DNA of 64,000 nucleotides from JALZAI01 sp038212215. GTDB lineage: Bacteria > Actinomycetota > Actinomycetes > Mycobacteriales > Jatrophihabitantaceae. Below, piece by piece: positions 9,099 through 18,224 of this stretch. A model generated the notes under the pieces. The model was not told where the DNA came from, ran no database searches, and saw only the letters and a program-made list of their open reading frames with translations. A program made the position numbers and the translations under genes. Location: the NCBI GenBank assembly GCA_038212215.1, contig JBBQUT010000027.1, forward strand, positions 1 through 64,000, given 5' to 3'. Each line of letters starts with the position of its first letter. The first letter of the stretch is position 1.

Positions 9099-9782
9099 TT
9101 ACGAGCGAGACCGCGCCGCGCCCAGAGCTGAGGATAACGAGGTCGACTCCGTGACGCCGCCAGCGGCGATCTGATTACGTCCTGAGCTTTTCGCTCGGTA
9201 CAGCAAGGCATCGGCGCAACTCAGCAGCTTGGCCGCTGATTCGCCCGGGCCCTCGGCACAGCCGCCGCTGACCCGTGATGCTCACCTGCGTGCCGTCGGC
9301 ATCAACCGGATCGCCCGCGGTGGCGCAGCGAATTCGTTCGCCCACACTGAGTGCGCCGTCGACATCGGTCCGCGGCAGGATCACGTCCTCGTCCAGGTGT
9401 CGCCGGTTGAATAGCCCGGTGAGCGCGTCAGTGCGGCTCGTCCGATCCAACTCGGCATTGCGGTCGCGAAGCTGATCCTGCAACTGCTTCACATGCATCG
9501 CGGAGCCGATACGAGCGAGCAGTTCCTCCGGCTCGAAGGGCTTCTTCAGATAGTCGTGCGCGCCGGCGCGCAAGGCCGATACGACGTCTTCCATGCTGGT
9601 GCGCCCGGTGAGGAACACGACCGGGATGTCCTTCAGCTGCGGATCGTCTTTGAGGATGGCGAGCACTTGGAAGCCGTCGAGATCGGGCATGACGACATCG
9701 AGCAGGATGACGTCGGGTGGATGCAGCCGGCACTGGGCGATGGCAGACGCGCCGTTCTCGGCCTGCATTACTCGCAAGCGCC
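9099..9782 (-). pseudogene. Decayed response regulator-GGDEF gene
   Basis: Remnant of a receiver plus diguanylate cyclase protein. The receiver part is readable from RVMQAENGASAIAQ through VILLDVVMPDLDGF (phospho-acceptor Asp) to YLKKPFEPEELLARI, but its first beta strand and acidic pocket are missing. The GGDEF part begins TDALTGLFNRRHLDE and then jumps directly to TDVDGALSVGERI, so the segment holding the GG(D/E)EF active site, roughly 70 residues, is deleted. A one-base gain near 9280 then shifts the frame; in the other frame the usual ending CADALLYRAKSSGRN can be read to TAA at 9099-9101. Upstream, the gene is fused by deletion to the end of the CheB remnant. No active cyclase can be made. 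Confidence 0.82.
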
Positions 9783-10804
9783 TTGGCAACGGCGCGCTGG
9801 ATCGCGGCCGCCACCTGGTCGAGCGGGGTGAGGTCGGTGACCGCGCCCAGCCGGTGAGCGGCGCGCGGCATTCCGAACACAGCACAGGAGGCCTCGTCCT
9901 GCGCGAGCGTTTTCCCGCCGTTCTTATGGATCGCGAGCAGGCCGCCGGGCGCCATCGTCCCCCATACCGGTCAGTAACACCCCGATCGCGCGGGGCCCGA
10001 GCGGAGCGATCGAGCCGAACAGCTCGTCAACCGACGGTCGGTGAATCGTGGCGGGCAGGGAGGTCAGTTCCAGGCAGTGGTTGATGCTCAAGCGCAGGTG
10101 GGTCCCGCCCGGAGCGAGGTAGACCCGTCCGGGGTTGGCGAGCTGGTTGGCGTGAGCGGTCTCCACCGGCAACGCGGAGACCCGCGCCATCCAGGTGAGC
10201 AGTCCGCCGGTGAAATCCGGGTGCAGATGCTGCACAACCAGCACCGGCGCGGCAAGCCCCGTGAGCCCGGACAGGACCCTTGCCAGCGCGCTCGGCCCGC
10301 GGGTGAAGCGCCGATCGCGACGACCGGCCCGCTATCCGGCGTTGCGTGCAGCGTTGGACGCGCGATGCCGGCGCGGTTGCCTCGCGGATGGCGGATCACC
10401 TGTACCTTGCCGATCTGGCGCACCGTTGCGCGCAGTTGAGCGCCGAGCTCGGCCGTCCACCGGACGGGGGCGGGCAGCGCGTCAAGGGCACCACACAGCA
10501 GGGCCTCGACCGCCCGCGCCGAATGCCGATCGTCCACCCCTGCGGTCAGCACAAGGATCGGAGTCGGCGGATGCGCCATCAGCTGCTCGATGATGCGTGT
10601 GCTGCAGGCCGCCCCCAGCTGAATGTCGAGCACGATGGCGTCGGGCCGCAGTCGCGCAACCAGGTCGACGGCGGCTTCGGCAACAGTTTCCACTCCGCCG
10701 ACTGTGATGTCGCCGTCGCGCTGCAGCAGTTCGACGAGCCGCGTGCGCTGCGACGAGACGTCCGCTATCACAACGGCGCGGATCGGTCCGGCGGATGCGA
10801 TCAC
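9783..10804 (-). pseudogene. Frameshifted cheB-like methylesterase gene
   Basis: Remnant of a CheB-type protein: an N-terminal receiver (IRAVVIADVSSQRTRLVELL, then DAIVLDIQLG) and a C-terminal methylesterase. A one-base loss at about 10,305 lies inside the catalytic serine motif: VVAIGAS is read in one frame and the continuing PSALARVLSGLTG in another. A one-base gain near 9953 then separates LLTGMGDDGA from GGLLAIHKNGGKTLAQDE. The end, AVAKAL, runs straight into the next gene's receiver by deletion. The original GTG start at 10804 overlaps the stop of the upstream CheA-receiver frame, showing that the genes once formed an operon. The enzyme normally demethylates chemoreceptors; this copy cannot be functional. 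Confidence 0.85.
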
Positions 10805-11990
10805 GCTGCTGCTCCGAGCAGCCGACGTACCGCGCTGAGCAGGCCGGCCTCGTCGAAGCCACTCTTGACGATGTAGCCGTCTGCACCGGCGTCGAGGCCG
10901 CGCTGGCGGTCGGCCTCCGACGATCGCGAGGTGAGGATGAGCACCGGGATGTTGGCCAGCTTCGGTTGCGCCCGGATTGCTTCGGTCAACGCGAAGCCGT
11001 CCATGATCGGCATCTCGACGTCGGTCAGCACCAGATCGCTCGGGGCGGGTCGAGCACGACGAGAACCGAGCCGTCCGGCTCGACGCTTGCACCGGCCACA
11101 GCGGGCAGGTTCGGCAGCAGTCGGCTGAGCCCCTTGACGACCACATCGCGTTGACCCACCAGCCGATCCACCTGGAAGGCGTGGCGCCGCGACGTGTCCG
11201 ACAGCACGACGATGGGGCCGGTTGGCGAGCTGCCGGTGCTGCCGAGCACGTTGGCGAGCGCGCTCAGCGTGACCGGAAGGCCGTCGACCCAGACGACTGC
11301 TCGGCCCTCAGCTGACGTCCGCCGGGACGGGTCGTTACCTTGCGACAGGACGACACGGTGGAATGGGAGGGCGAAGCGCTGGCTGTCGGATTCAACGAGC
11401 AGGCACCTGAGGACGGCAAGCGTGATGGGCACGATGATGCGGAACTCGGTCCCGACGCCGCGCTCGGACGCACCTCGACTCGTCCCCGAGCAGCCTCGAC
11501 GTTCGCACGGACAACGTCGAGGCCGACGCCTCTACCGGACAGCGTCGGTGACAAACGCAGCCGTCGTGGCTACCCCAGAGGTATCGATTCCGCGGCCGTC
11601 GTCGGTCACGGCGATGATGACTTCGGAGCCGAGCTGCATCGCGTGCAGGCGAATAGTGCCGATCGGCGCCTTGCCCGCTGCCACCCGGTCGGCTGGACCC
11701 TCGATGCCGTGATCGACAGCGTTGCGAACCATGTGCAGTAACGAATCGGAAAGTTGGTGCAGCACCCCGAGGTCGAGTTCGGTGTCGGTGCCGCGGACTT
11801 CCCACCGGATTTGCTTGCCCTGCGCGCGAGCGAGGTCGCGTACCGCGCGCTGGAGTTGGTCAGTGACGGTGGCGACCGGCACCATCCGGGTACGGGTGGC
11901 ACGATCCTGCAGGTCGTTGAGCGAACGGGAGAGCTCGTTGAACTCGGCGCAGGACGCGGGATCCAGCCCGAACACCGCGGCTGGTCAACC
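10801..11990 (-). pseudogene. Degraded cheA-receiver hybrid kinase gene
   Basis: Pieces of a CheA-type kinase with a C-terminal receiver can be read in order but in different frames. The dimerisation/ATPase part has the N-box HMVRNAVDHGIE and G1 box DDGRGID. A shift follows near 11,550, then the G2 box SGRGVGLDVV, a further one-base loss near 11,470, then the CheW-like regulatory domain (LLVESDSQRFALPFHRVV). At about 11,045 a deletion joins VLDPP to SDLVLTDVEMPIMDGF, removing the first half of the receiver; the rest runs to TGA at 10801. The histidine phosphotransfer (P1) domain is absent and an in-frame stop lies just upstream of the first recognisable residue, near 11,985. Four independent lesions make this a clear pseudogene. 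Confidence 0.87.
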
Positions 11991-12174
11991 GACATGCGTT
12001 CTCCCCTCATCGGCGCGGACGGGGGAACTTGACCCGTTTCGGGGAATGTCTCGTGTACCGAGCGCCGGCATCCAGAGTTCACCTGCTGTTTGCCCGCTCT
12101 GCGATACGAATCGCCAAGGTGAATGCGGCGGCCGGGTCGAGCCGCTCGACGGGTCCAGCCGAGGAGTTCGCACC

Positions 12175-13884
12175 ATGTCATCCCGTTTCGCCGCAGTCGC
12201 TGCCGGTCTAGGGATTACCGTCCTCTGCGCGGCGGCGGTTCCCTCAGCGCTCGCCCACACGAAGAACGCACCGGTCGATCACGTCCTGCTGCTCTCTGTC
12301 GACGGGCTGCACCAGCGCGATCTCGCGTACTACGTGAGCAGCCATCCGCGCTCCGCTCTCGCGAAGCTCGTCGCCGACGGCACGCAGTACACCAACGCGA
12401 AGACCTCGTTCCCGTCCGACTCGTTCCCCGGCATGGTGGCGCAACTGACGGGAGGCGGCCCCGGCACGACCGGCGTGTACTACGACGACACCTACAACCC
12501 GGCCCTGTTCGCACCGGGCACCATTGATTGCCGCACGGCTCACCGCGGGACCGAGGTGGGGTGGACTGAAGCAGCCGACCGCTCCCAGGATCCCATCACC
12601 GTCGATGCCGGGCAGCAGCTTGGCGATCCGGCGCTGACCAGCCTGCCGACGAACACCCTGGAGCAGACGCTCGCGAGCTCGAAGGCCATCACCAGGGCCA
12701 TTCTCGCGATGACCTCGACGCCCCAGGCTTTGCTGGATCCGGCGAGCCTGCCAGTCGATCCCGCGACGTGTCTGCCGCTGTATCCGCACGACTACCTGCG
12801 CGTGAACACCGTCTTCAACGTCGTACGCGCGGCGGGTCTGCGCACGGCCTGGTCGGACAAGCATGCCGCCTACGAGATCCTCAACGGCCCGTCCGGCACC
12901 GGTATCCAGGACCTCTTCACCCCCGAGATCAACAGCGTCGCCGACAACGCCGGTGACGATTGGACGACCGACAACGCGCTCACCAAGGAATACGACAGCA
13001 CCAAGGTGGCCGCCGTTCTCAACGAGATCGACGGTCTGGACCACTCGGGCACCAGCCACGTCGGCACACCGGCAATCTTTGGGATGAACTTTCAGAGCGT
13101 CTCCACCGCCGAGAAACTGCCCACATCGGACGGGCTCACCGGCGGCTACAACTCTGACGGTTCCCCCGGGCCGCTGCTGCGCCGGGCGCTCGGTTACATC
13201 GACACGCAGGTCGCTGCGATGGTGCGCCGGATCGCGCGCGACGGGTTGAGCGACAGCACGACGGTGATCCTCTCGGCCAAGCATGGCCAGTCGCCGAAGG
13301 ACCCGAATGCGCTGCGCCGGGTCGACGACGGCGCGATCATCGACGCCATCGACAGTGCCTGGGCCAGCAGCCACCCGAATGCCGCACCGCTCGTGGTGTT
13401 CTCCGTCGACGACGACGTCATGCTGCTCTGGCTCTCCGACCGCAGCCCCGCCGCACTCGCCTTCACCAAGCAGTACCTGCTCACGCACAGCGCCCCCGCC
13501 AACACGATCCGCGACGGGCTCGGAGTGTTCTCGACGAGCGTTGCGGCGTCTGGCCTCACGTCAGTTTCTACCGGAGCCGACGCGGACCGGCTGTTCGGCG
13601 CGAAGCCGGGAGACACGCACGCCCCAGACCTGGTGGGGCTCGTCCAACACGGGGTTGTCTACACCGGCAAGGTGAAGAAGATCTCCGAACACGGCGGCGC
13701 TGCCGCAGATGATCTCGACGTCGCGCTCGTGGTTTCCGGGGCGGGCGTGGCGCACCATGCGACGAGCGTTGCGAACGTCCAGACCACGCAGATCGCCCCC
13801 ACCATCCTCACCCTGCTGGGGCTGCACCCCGACGCACTGCGCGCGGTGCGCGCCGAGCACACGGCCGTGCTGCCGGCACCCTGA
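12175..13884 (+). CDS. Secreted type I phosphodiesterase/nucleotide pyrophosphatase-like protein
   Basis: A 569-residue exported member of the alkaline phosphatase superfamily. A signal peptide (SSRFAAVAAGLGITVLCAAA, cut after SALA) is followed by the metal-binding LLLSVDGLHQRD. The nucleophile segment is AKTSFPSDSFPGM, and further metal-ligand motifs SDKHAAYEIL and ILSAKHGQSP are present. The family cleaves phosphodiester or phosphomonoester bonds outside the cytoplasm; the substrate is not identifiable. The start is ATG at 12175 with GAGGAG nine bases upstream; earlier in-frame starts would run into the cheA remnant. The 185 bases upstream separate it from the divergent pseudogene cluster. 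Confidence 0.88.
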   Translation: MSSRFAAVAAGLGITVLCAAAVPSALAHTKNAPVDHVLLLSVDGLHQRDLAYYVSSHPRSALAKLVADGTQYTNAKTSFPSDSFPGMVAQLTGGGPGTTGVYYDDTYNPALFAPGTIDCRTAHRGTEVGWTEAADRSQDPITVDAGQQLGDPALTSLPTNTLEQTLASSKAITRAILAMTSTPQALLDPASLPVDPATCLPLYPHDYLRVNTVFNVVRAAGLRTAWSDKHAAYEILNGPSGTGIQDLFTPEINSVADNAGDDWTTDNALTKEYDSTKVAAVLNEIDGLDHSGTSHVGTPAIFGMNFQSVSTAEKLPTSDGLTGGYNSDGSPGPLLRRALGYIDTQVAAMVRRIARDGLSDSTTVILSAKHGQSPKDPNALRRVDDGAIIDAIDSAWASSHPNAAPLVVFSVDDDVMLLWLSDRSPAALAFTKQYLLTHSAPANTIRDGLGVFSTSVAASGLTSVSTGADADRLFGAKPGDTHAPDLVGLVQHGVVYTGKVKKISEHGGAAADDLDVALVVSGAGVAHHATSVANVQTTQIAPTILTLLGLHPDALRAVRAEHTAVLPAP

Positions 13885-13934
13885 TCAGCCGCTCAAGTCC
13901 GTCTCGCACCCAGGCAATACTTCGCTTCGGGCGG

Positions 13935-14807
13935 CTACCACCAAGGGACGAACGCAGGCAGGTCCGTCGAGACCTGCTGCGTGAACTGTGGTGCTCGCTT
14001 CTGCTGGAACGCCCGCACACCCTCGCCGCCGTCGTGGATGCTCGTATAGAACATCGCGAGCGAGTCGATCCGGTGCGCCTCGACCGGATGTGCCTGCGCG
14101 CTGTTGCGGTACATCATCTGTCGCGTCAACGCGACAGCCACCGGCGAGCGGTTCGCGGTGTATGCGTGCGCCAGGGAATGCGCGGCGTCGAGCAACTCCT
14201 CGGCAGGGTGCACGGATTTGACCAGCCGCCCACGCAGCGCTTCTTCGGCGTCCAGGACCTCGGCCGACAGCACCCAGTCCAAAGCTTGCTGCATCCCGAC
14301 GATGCGCGGCAGGAACCAGGTCGAGCACGCCTCGGGGACGATGCCGAGGCGGCCGAAGACGAAACCGATCCGCGCCGAGTCCGAGGCCAGCCGCACGTCC
14401 ATCGCCAGCGTCATCGTGGCGCCGATCCCCACCGCTGGGCCGTTGATCGCCGCGATCACCGGTTTCAAGCAGTCGTAGATCGCCAGGGTGACCCGGCCGC
14501 CCAGATCCCGCACGCCCCGCGCGATGACCGGATCGTCGAGATCCTGCATCTGTGCCACGCCTGGTCGCTGTGACTCGTCCAAACCGAACGGATTTCCGGA
14601 CTGCGCCAGATCCATGCCGGCACAAAATGCTCGCCCGGCCCCCGTCACGACCACGGCGCGCACCTCGTCGGCGCCGTTGACCATCGTGAAGGTGTGCTCC
14701 AGCTCCTCTGCCATACGCACGGTAAAGGCGTTGAGCTGATCGGGTCTGTCGAGCGTCACCGTCAGAATTCCGTCGGCCAGCTCATGGCGGATCGTCTCGT
14801 AGGTCAT
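13935..14807 (-). CDS. Enoyl-CoA hydratase/isomerase family protein
   Basis: A 290-residue crotonase-fold enzyme. The CoA-binding and oxyanion-hole motifs GAGRAFCAGMDL and INGPAVGIGATMTLAMDVRLAS are intact. The FGRLGIVPEACSTWFLPRIVG segment carries the Glu that serves as a catalytic acid/base in hydratases. The enzyme would hydrate or isomerise a 2-enoyl-CoA in fatty-acid or aromatic-acid breakdown. It is next to a PucR regulator in the same orientation and close to a molybdenum-hydroxylase operon, so it may belong to the same catabolic route, but generic crotonases are common and the substrate remains open. Confidence 0.9.
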   Translation of the reverse strand: MTYETIRHELADGILTVTLDRPDQLNAFTVRMAEELEHTFTMVNGADEVRAVVVTGAGRAFCAGMDLAQSGNPFGLDESQRPGVAQMQDLDDPVIARGVRDLGGRVTLAIYDCLKPVIAAINGPAVGIGATMTLAMDVRLASDSARIGFVFGRLGIVPEACSTWFLPRIVGMQQALDWVLSAEVLDAEEALRGRLVKSVHPAEELLDAAHSLAHAYTANRSPVAVALTRQMMYRNSAQAHPVEAHRIDSLAMFYTSIHDGGEGVRAFQQKRAPQFTQQVSTDLPAFVPWW

Positions 14808-14847
14808 AGCCTGAAGCCTATTGATGGCGCGAACGCCTCGTGAACGG

Positions 14848-16641
14848 TCATCGCCCGTCAGGGTCGTCGAGCATCAGGACGTCCCAGACGTGCAGCGCGA
14901 GTTGGATTTCCAGGCGCGTGTCGGGTCGGCGCAGCTCCTTCCCGATCAGCGCCTCCACCCGCGCCAGCCGGTAGGCAACGGTATTCGCATGAACCACCAG
15001 CGTTTCCGCAGCTGCAGTCGTGGAGAAACTCGCTTCCAGCCAGGCGCGCAGCGTCCGGACGAGTTCGGTACCTCGACGCGCGTCGTGCGACTGCAGCGGG
15101 CCGATGAGCGCCTGCGCGAATTGCCGCAGCTGCATCGGCGGCGTACCGCTCATCAGCAGCAACGACGGCACGCTCAGGCCGCGGAGATCCACCAGTCCAC
15201 CGCGCTCGCTCAGCCGGCGCAGGCGCGCGGCGCCGACGGCAAGCTGGTAGGAGCGCGAATACTCCTGCAAGTCGGCGACCCGCTGGCTGATGACGAGCGA
15301 AACCCGCGATCCTTCGGCGTGCAGCGCCGCCTGGTCGTGGACGCGGCGAAACACGTCCAGCGGTCCGACGGTAGCAGGCACCAGCAATACCAGACGGTCC
15401 TCGTAACGGCCCGTCAGCAGGGCCGTCCCAGCTGCCTCGCGTGCCAGCGCGCTGAACCGGATCGGTGTCGGCTCATCCTCGACGCTCAGGACGCCCAGCC
15501 AGTGCGGTGTCGACAGATCGTGTCCGAGCGCGCGCGCACGGTCCAGCAGCGCGCGAGGCTGGGCCACACCGTCGGGCCGCAGCAGATCCGCCATCAAATC
15601 GCCGGACAACCGCTCCTCGACCTCGGTCAAATGCCGCCGCTTCAGCACCTCGACGGCGACGACGAGCGCAAATCGTTCGATGACGCGTCGTTGCTCGGGA
15701 TCAGGCGCATCAGCGCTGCCGCTGACCCACAGGCGCCCGACATGCTCGCCGCCGACGACAACCGGGGCAACCCAGGTACCGGTGCCGGGCCCTGGCACAT
15801 GGGTGACTTCATAGCGTCCCAGGTCGCGAGCAGGGTCTGCAGGGACCGAACCACGCCGGGCGTCCGGGTGTGGCGGGGCGACGTAGCGGCCATGCGCCGC
15901 GCTAGCGACGACCGATCCGCCGGCATCCTCCAGCGTGACAGAGGCTTGCAACATGTCGGCGAGCGCGGTGAGCAGCCCGTCGAGCCCGATGTCGTCGAGG
16001 ACGAACTGCATGAGCCGGCGGTGTTGCTGTTCGGCGCGCTCGAGCACGGCGCGTTGCCGGCGCAACTCGGCGATGATGTTCTGCTGCGCTGCGCGCAAGC
16101 GCGCGGTCTGGATGGCGAGCGCGGTCTGTTCGGCCAGCAACTCGGCGAGTTCGACATCGAGGGGGGCGAACTCGTGGGGCGCTTCGAGATAGCCGACCAG
16201 GATGCCTACCACCTCGTCCGAACCCCGCAGCGGCGCGGCAAGCAGGCTTCGATATCCCTGTGCGGACGCCAGCCGCGGCAGCCGTCCGTAGATCGCCGCG
16301 TCGGGCTCGGCCACGTCGCGGACCGTGATCGTGCGGCGCTCGCGAAAGGCACGTGCTGCTGGCAAATCGAGACCGGGGGCACCAGGATGAATGAGCAACG
16401 CCGCCTCGTCGCTGATCAGCGCGATGTAGTCAGAACTCAGTCCCGACCAGCCGGCAATCGTGACCCGCTCGCGCGCGGGGTCGGCCAGCATCACGGCGCA
16501 GAAGTCGAATCCGATGAGTGTGCAGGCCCGGTCGGCGACTCTGGTGAGGATGACGTCCAGCGGCTCGGCAGCATTCACCGCGCGGGCGATATCACCTATC
16601 GCGGACAGCCAGGTGTGTACGAGCGGGGGGAAGGTTGTCAT
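14848..16641 (-). CDS. GAF-PucR family transcriptional regulator
   Basis: A regulator of about 597 residues. The N-terminal region (about 20-190) is a GAF domain that may bind a small ligand; a coiled-coil-like stretch follows (QQNIIAELRRQRAVLERAEQQ split around residue 200). A second sensory region comes next. The last 60 residues hold the PucR-type helix-turn-helix, with SFSTTAAAETLVVHANTVAYRLARVEALIG. PucR regulators typically control purine or aromatic catabolic genes located next to them. This gene is divergent from the molybdenum hydroxylase operon, which is the obvious target. ATG at 16641 is preferred over GTG at 16647 because AAGGA sits seven bases upstream of it. Confidence 0.88.
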   Translation of the reverse strand: MTTFPPLVHTWLSAIGDIARAVNAAEPLDVILTRVADRACTLIGFDFCAVMLADPARERVTIAGWSGLSSDYIALISDEAALLIHPGAPGLDLPAARAFRERRTITVRDVAEPDAAIYGRLPRLASAQGYRSLLAAPLRGSDEVVGILVGYLEAPHEFAPLDVELAELLAEQTALAIQTARLRAAQQNIIAELRRQRAVLERAEQQHRRLMQFVLDDIGLDGLLTALADMLQASVTLEDAGGSVVASAAHGRYVAPPHPDARRGSVPADPARDLGRYEVTHVPGPGTGTWVAPVVVGGEHVGRLWVSGSADAPDPEQRRVIERFALVVAVEVLKRRHLTEVEERLSGDLMADLLRPDGVAQPRALLDRARALGHDLSTPHWLGVLSVEDEPTPIRFSALAREAAGTALLTGRYEDRLVLLVPATVGPLDVFRRVHDQAALHAEGSRVSLVISQRVADLQEYSRSYQLAVGAARLRRLSERGGLVDLRGLSVPSLLLMSGTPPMQLRQFAQALIGPLQSHDARRGTELVRTLRAWLEASFSTTAAAETLVVHANTVAYRLARVEALIGKELRRPDTRLEIQLALHVWDVLMLDDPDGR

Positions 16642-16773
16642 CGCCACATCCTTGTGTCAGCACACCGTTGGTGAGCGTATCTGCTGTGGTCGCAAACATG
16701 GCGTGCACTGCGCAGCCGCACGATGATCGTGGTTCGTAGCGCGCCGTCGTCCGAACCAACCAAGGAGGCCGCC

Positions 16774-16818
16774 GTGTCGCTGGCGTTCGCATTGCCGTTA
16801 CCGGGGGCGCAGCTGTGA
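16774..16818 (+). CDS. Short leader ORF in front of the FAD subunit gene
   Basis: A 14-codon frame starts with GTG at 16774, five bases after a full-strength AAGGAGG at 16762-16768, and encodes VSLAFALPLPGAQL. Its TGA at 16816-16818 overlaps the GTG start of the next gene (G-TGA). The strongest ribosome-binding site of this operon therefore belongs to the small frame, and the FAD subunit, which itself has only a weak GGGGGCG upstream, may be translated by coupling. Alternatively the site is a decayed earlier start. I have no evidence that the peptide is made. Confidence 0.4.
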   Translation: MSLAFALPLPGAQL

Positions 16819-17684
16819 AGCCGCCGCCCTTTCGCTATTGCGCGCCGGGCACGGTCGCGCAGGCGCTGGAGGAACTTGTTAGTCACGCCGAGGAAGAAGC
16901 GCGGGTTCTTGCCGGTGGCCAGAGCCTGGTCCCATTGATGAATTTCCGGTTGGCGCAGCCCGGTTACCTCGTCGACCTACGCCGCATTGACGAGCTGGCT
17001 CGGATCGTCCTCGACGGCGACGTGCTCAGCGTAGGGGCGATGGTCCGCATGTCCGCCGCCGAACGCTCGGCCGAGCTCAACTTCGCCGCGCCCATGCTGA
17101 GCGAGGCCCTCACCTACGTCGCACACCCGACGATTCGCAACAGCGGCACGATCGGCGGCAGCATCGCGCATGCCGACCCGTCAGCCGAGCTTCCTGCCGT
17201 CGTCCTCGCGCTGAACGCCGAGCTGGTCGTGGCCGGCCCGACCGGGCGGCGCACCATCGCCGCCACAGATTTCTTCACCGGACCGTTCTCGACCGCGCTC
17301 GCGCCCGACGAGATTCTCTGCGAGATCCGCATTCCGCACCGAACGGGGGGCCAGTCCTTCGTCGAGTTCGCCCGCACCCACGGCAGCTTCCCCCTCGTCG
17401 GCGTCGCGACGGCCATCGACCTAGTCGACGCCGAGGTCGTGCACGTGTCGATCGCGGTGGCCGGCGTCGCGGCGACGCCCGTCCGAGCCGAAGCCGCCGA
17501 GCGCGTGCTGCTCGGCGCTACCCCTGACGACATCACGATCCGCGCGGCCGCTGATGCCGCGGCGACCGCGCTCGCGCCCTCGGGCGACATCCACGCGAGC
17601 TCGCAGACCCGGATAGACATGGCGCGCAGTTACGTCCGGCGCGGTATCGAATTGGCTCTCAATCGCGCCGAGAACGGCAGGTGA
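16815..17684 (+). CDS. Molybdenum hydroxylase FAD-binding (medium) subunit, CoxM-like
   Basis: A 289-residue FAD subunit of the xanthine dehydrogenase/CO dehydrogenase family. The FAD-binding motifs AGGQSLVPLMNFRLAQP (about 35-51) and TIGGSIAHADPSAE (about 110-123) are both present, and the C-terminal CO-dehydrogenase flavoprotein domain follows. It passes electrons from the iron-sulfur subunit to an acceptor. It starts with GTG at 16815, overlapping a short leader frame, and ends six bases before the small-subunit gene. The medium-small-large order is that of many actinobacterial aldehyde, CO or N-heterocycle hydroxylases. Confidence 0.92.
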   Translation: MKPPPFRYCAPGTVAQALEELVSHAEEEARVLAGGQSLVPLMNFRLAQPGYLVDLRRIDELARIVLDGDVLSVGAMVRMSAAERSAELNFAAPMLSEALTYVAHPTIRNSGTIGGSIAHADPSAELPAVVLALNAELVVAGPTGRRTIAATDFFTGPFSTALAPDEILCEIRIPHRTGGQSFVEFARTHGSFPLVGVATAIDLVDAEVVHVSIAVAGVAATPVRAEAAERVLLGATPDDITIRAAADAAATALAPSGDIHASSQTRIDMARSYVRRGIELALNRAENGR

Positions 17685-17690
17685 ACAACC

Positions 17691-18224
17691 ATGAACAGCC
17701 ATGACATCACGTTGACAGTGAATGGCCGCGTCACAAAGATCTCTGTCGAGCCGCGCAAATTGCTCGTCGATGTATTGCGCGAAGATCTCGGCTTGACCGG
17801 CACGCACGTCGGCTGCGAGCACGGCGTGTGCGGCACTTGTACGGTGCTGCTCGACGGCCGGAGCATCCGGTCCTGCATCTGCTTCGCGGTGCAGGCTGAC
17901 GGAGCTGAGATCCGTACCGTGGAAAGCCTCGCGAGTGGAGCGCAACTACACCCGCTTCAGGACGCATTCTGGGAAAAGCAAGGTCTGCAATGCGGATATT
18001 GCACACCCGGAATGCTCATGCGCAGCGTGGAGCTCATCGAGGAAAATCCCAAGCCCACCTTGCAGGACGTACGCGACGGCATCGCCGGCAATCTGTGCCG
18101 TTGTACCGGGTACCAGTACATCTGCGAAGCCGTCGTGGCCGCAGCCGACCGGATGCGTGACGGCGACGGTCACGATTCAGGCGAGAACCAGAGGGCAGCG
18201 TCGACGGAGGCAAGCACGCCATGA
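17691..18224 (+). CDS. Molybdenum hydroxylase 2Fe-2S (small) subunit, CoxS-like
   Basis: A 177-residue iron-sulfur subunit. The plant-type 2Fe-2S motif GCEHGVCGTCTVLLDG lies at about 42-57, and the second cluster is held by CGYCTPGM and GNLCRCTGY. The C-terminal 25 residues beyond the second cluster are a hydrophilic extension (MRDGDGHDSGENQRAASTE) longer than in most homologues. The subunit relays electrons between the molybdenum cofactor and FAD. The stop overlaps the start of the large-subunit gene by four bases (ATGA), which indicates tight co-expression. Confidence 0.94.
   Translation: MNSHDITLTVNGRVTKISVEPRKLLVDVLREDLGLTGTHVGCEHGVCGTCTVLLDGRSIRSCICFAVQADGAEIRTVESLASGAQLHPLQDAFWEKQGLQCGYCTPGMLMRSVELIEENPKPTLQDVRDGIAGNLCRCTGYQYICEAVVAAADRMRDGDGHDSGENQRAASTEASTP

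Noticed and set aside
9099..11990. Reading the frameshifts in the chemosensory remnants as sequencing errors
   Set aside because: Dozens of long neighbouring genes have intact frames, and the lesions include two large in-gene deletions and a gene fusion, not only single-base changes. Read-level data would still be worth seeing.
14821..16674. A 617-codon plus-strand frame opposite the PucR regulator
   Set aside because: Composition of a shadow frame; the minus strand carries GAF and PucR helix-turn-helix motifs.
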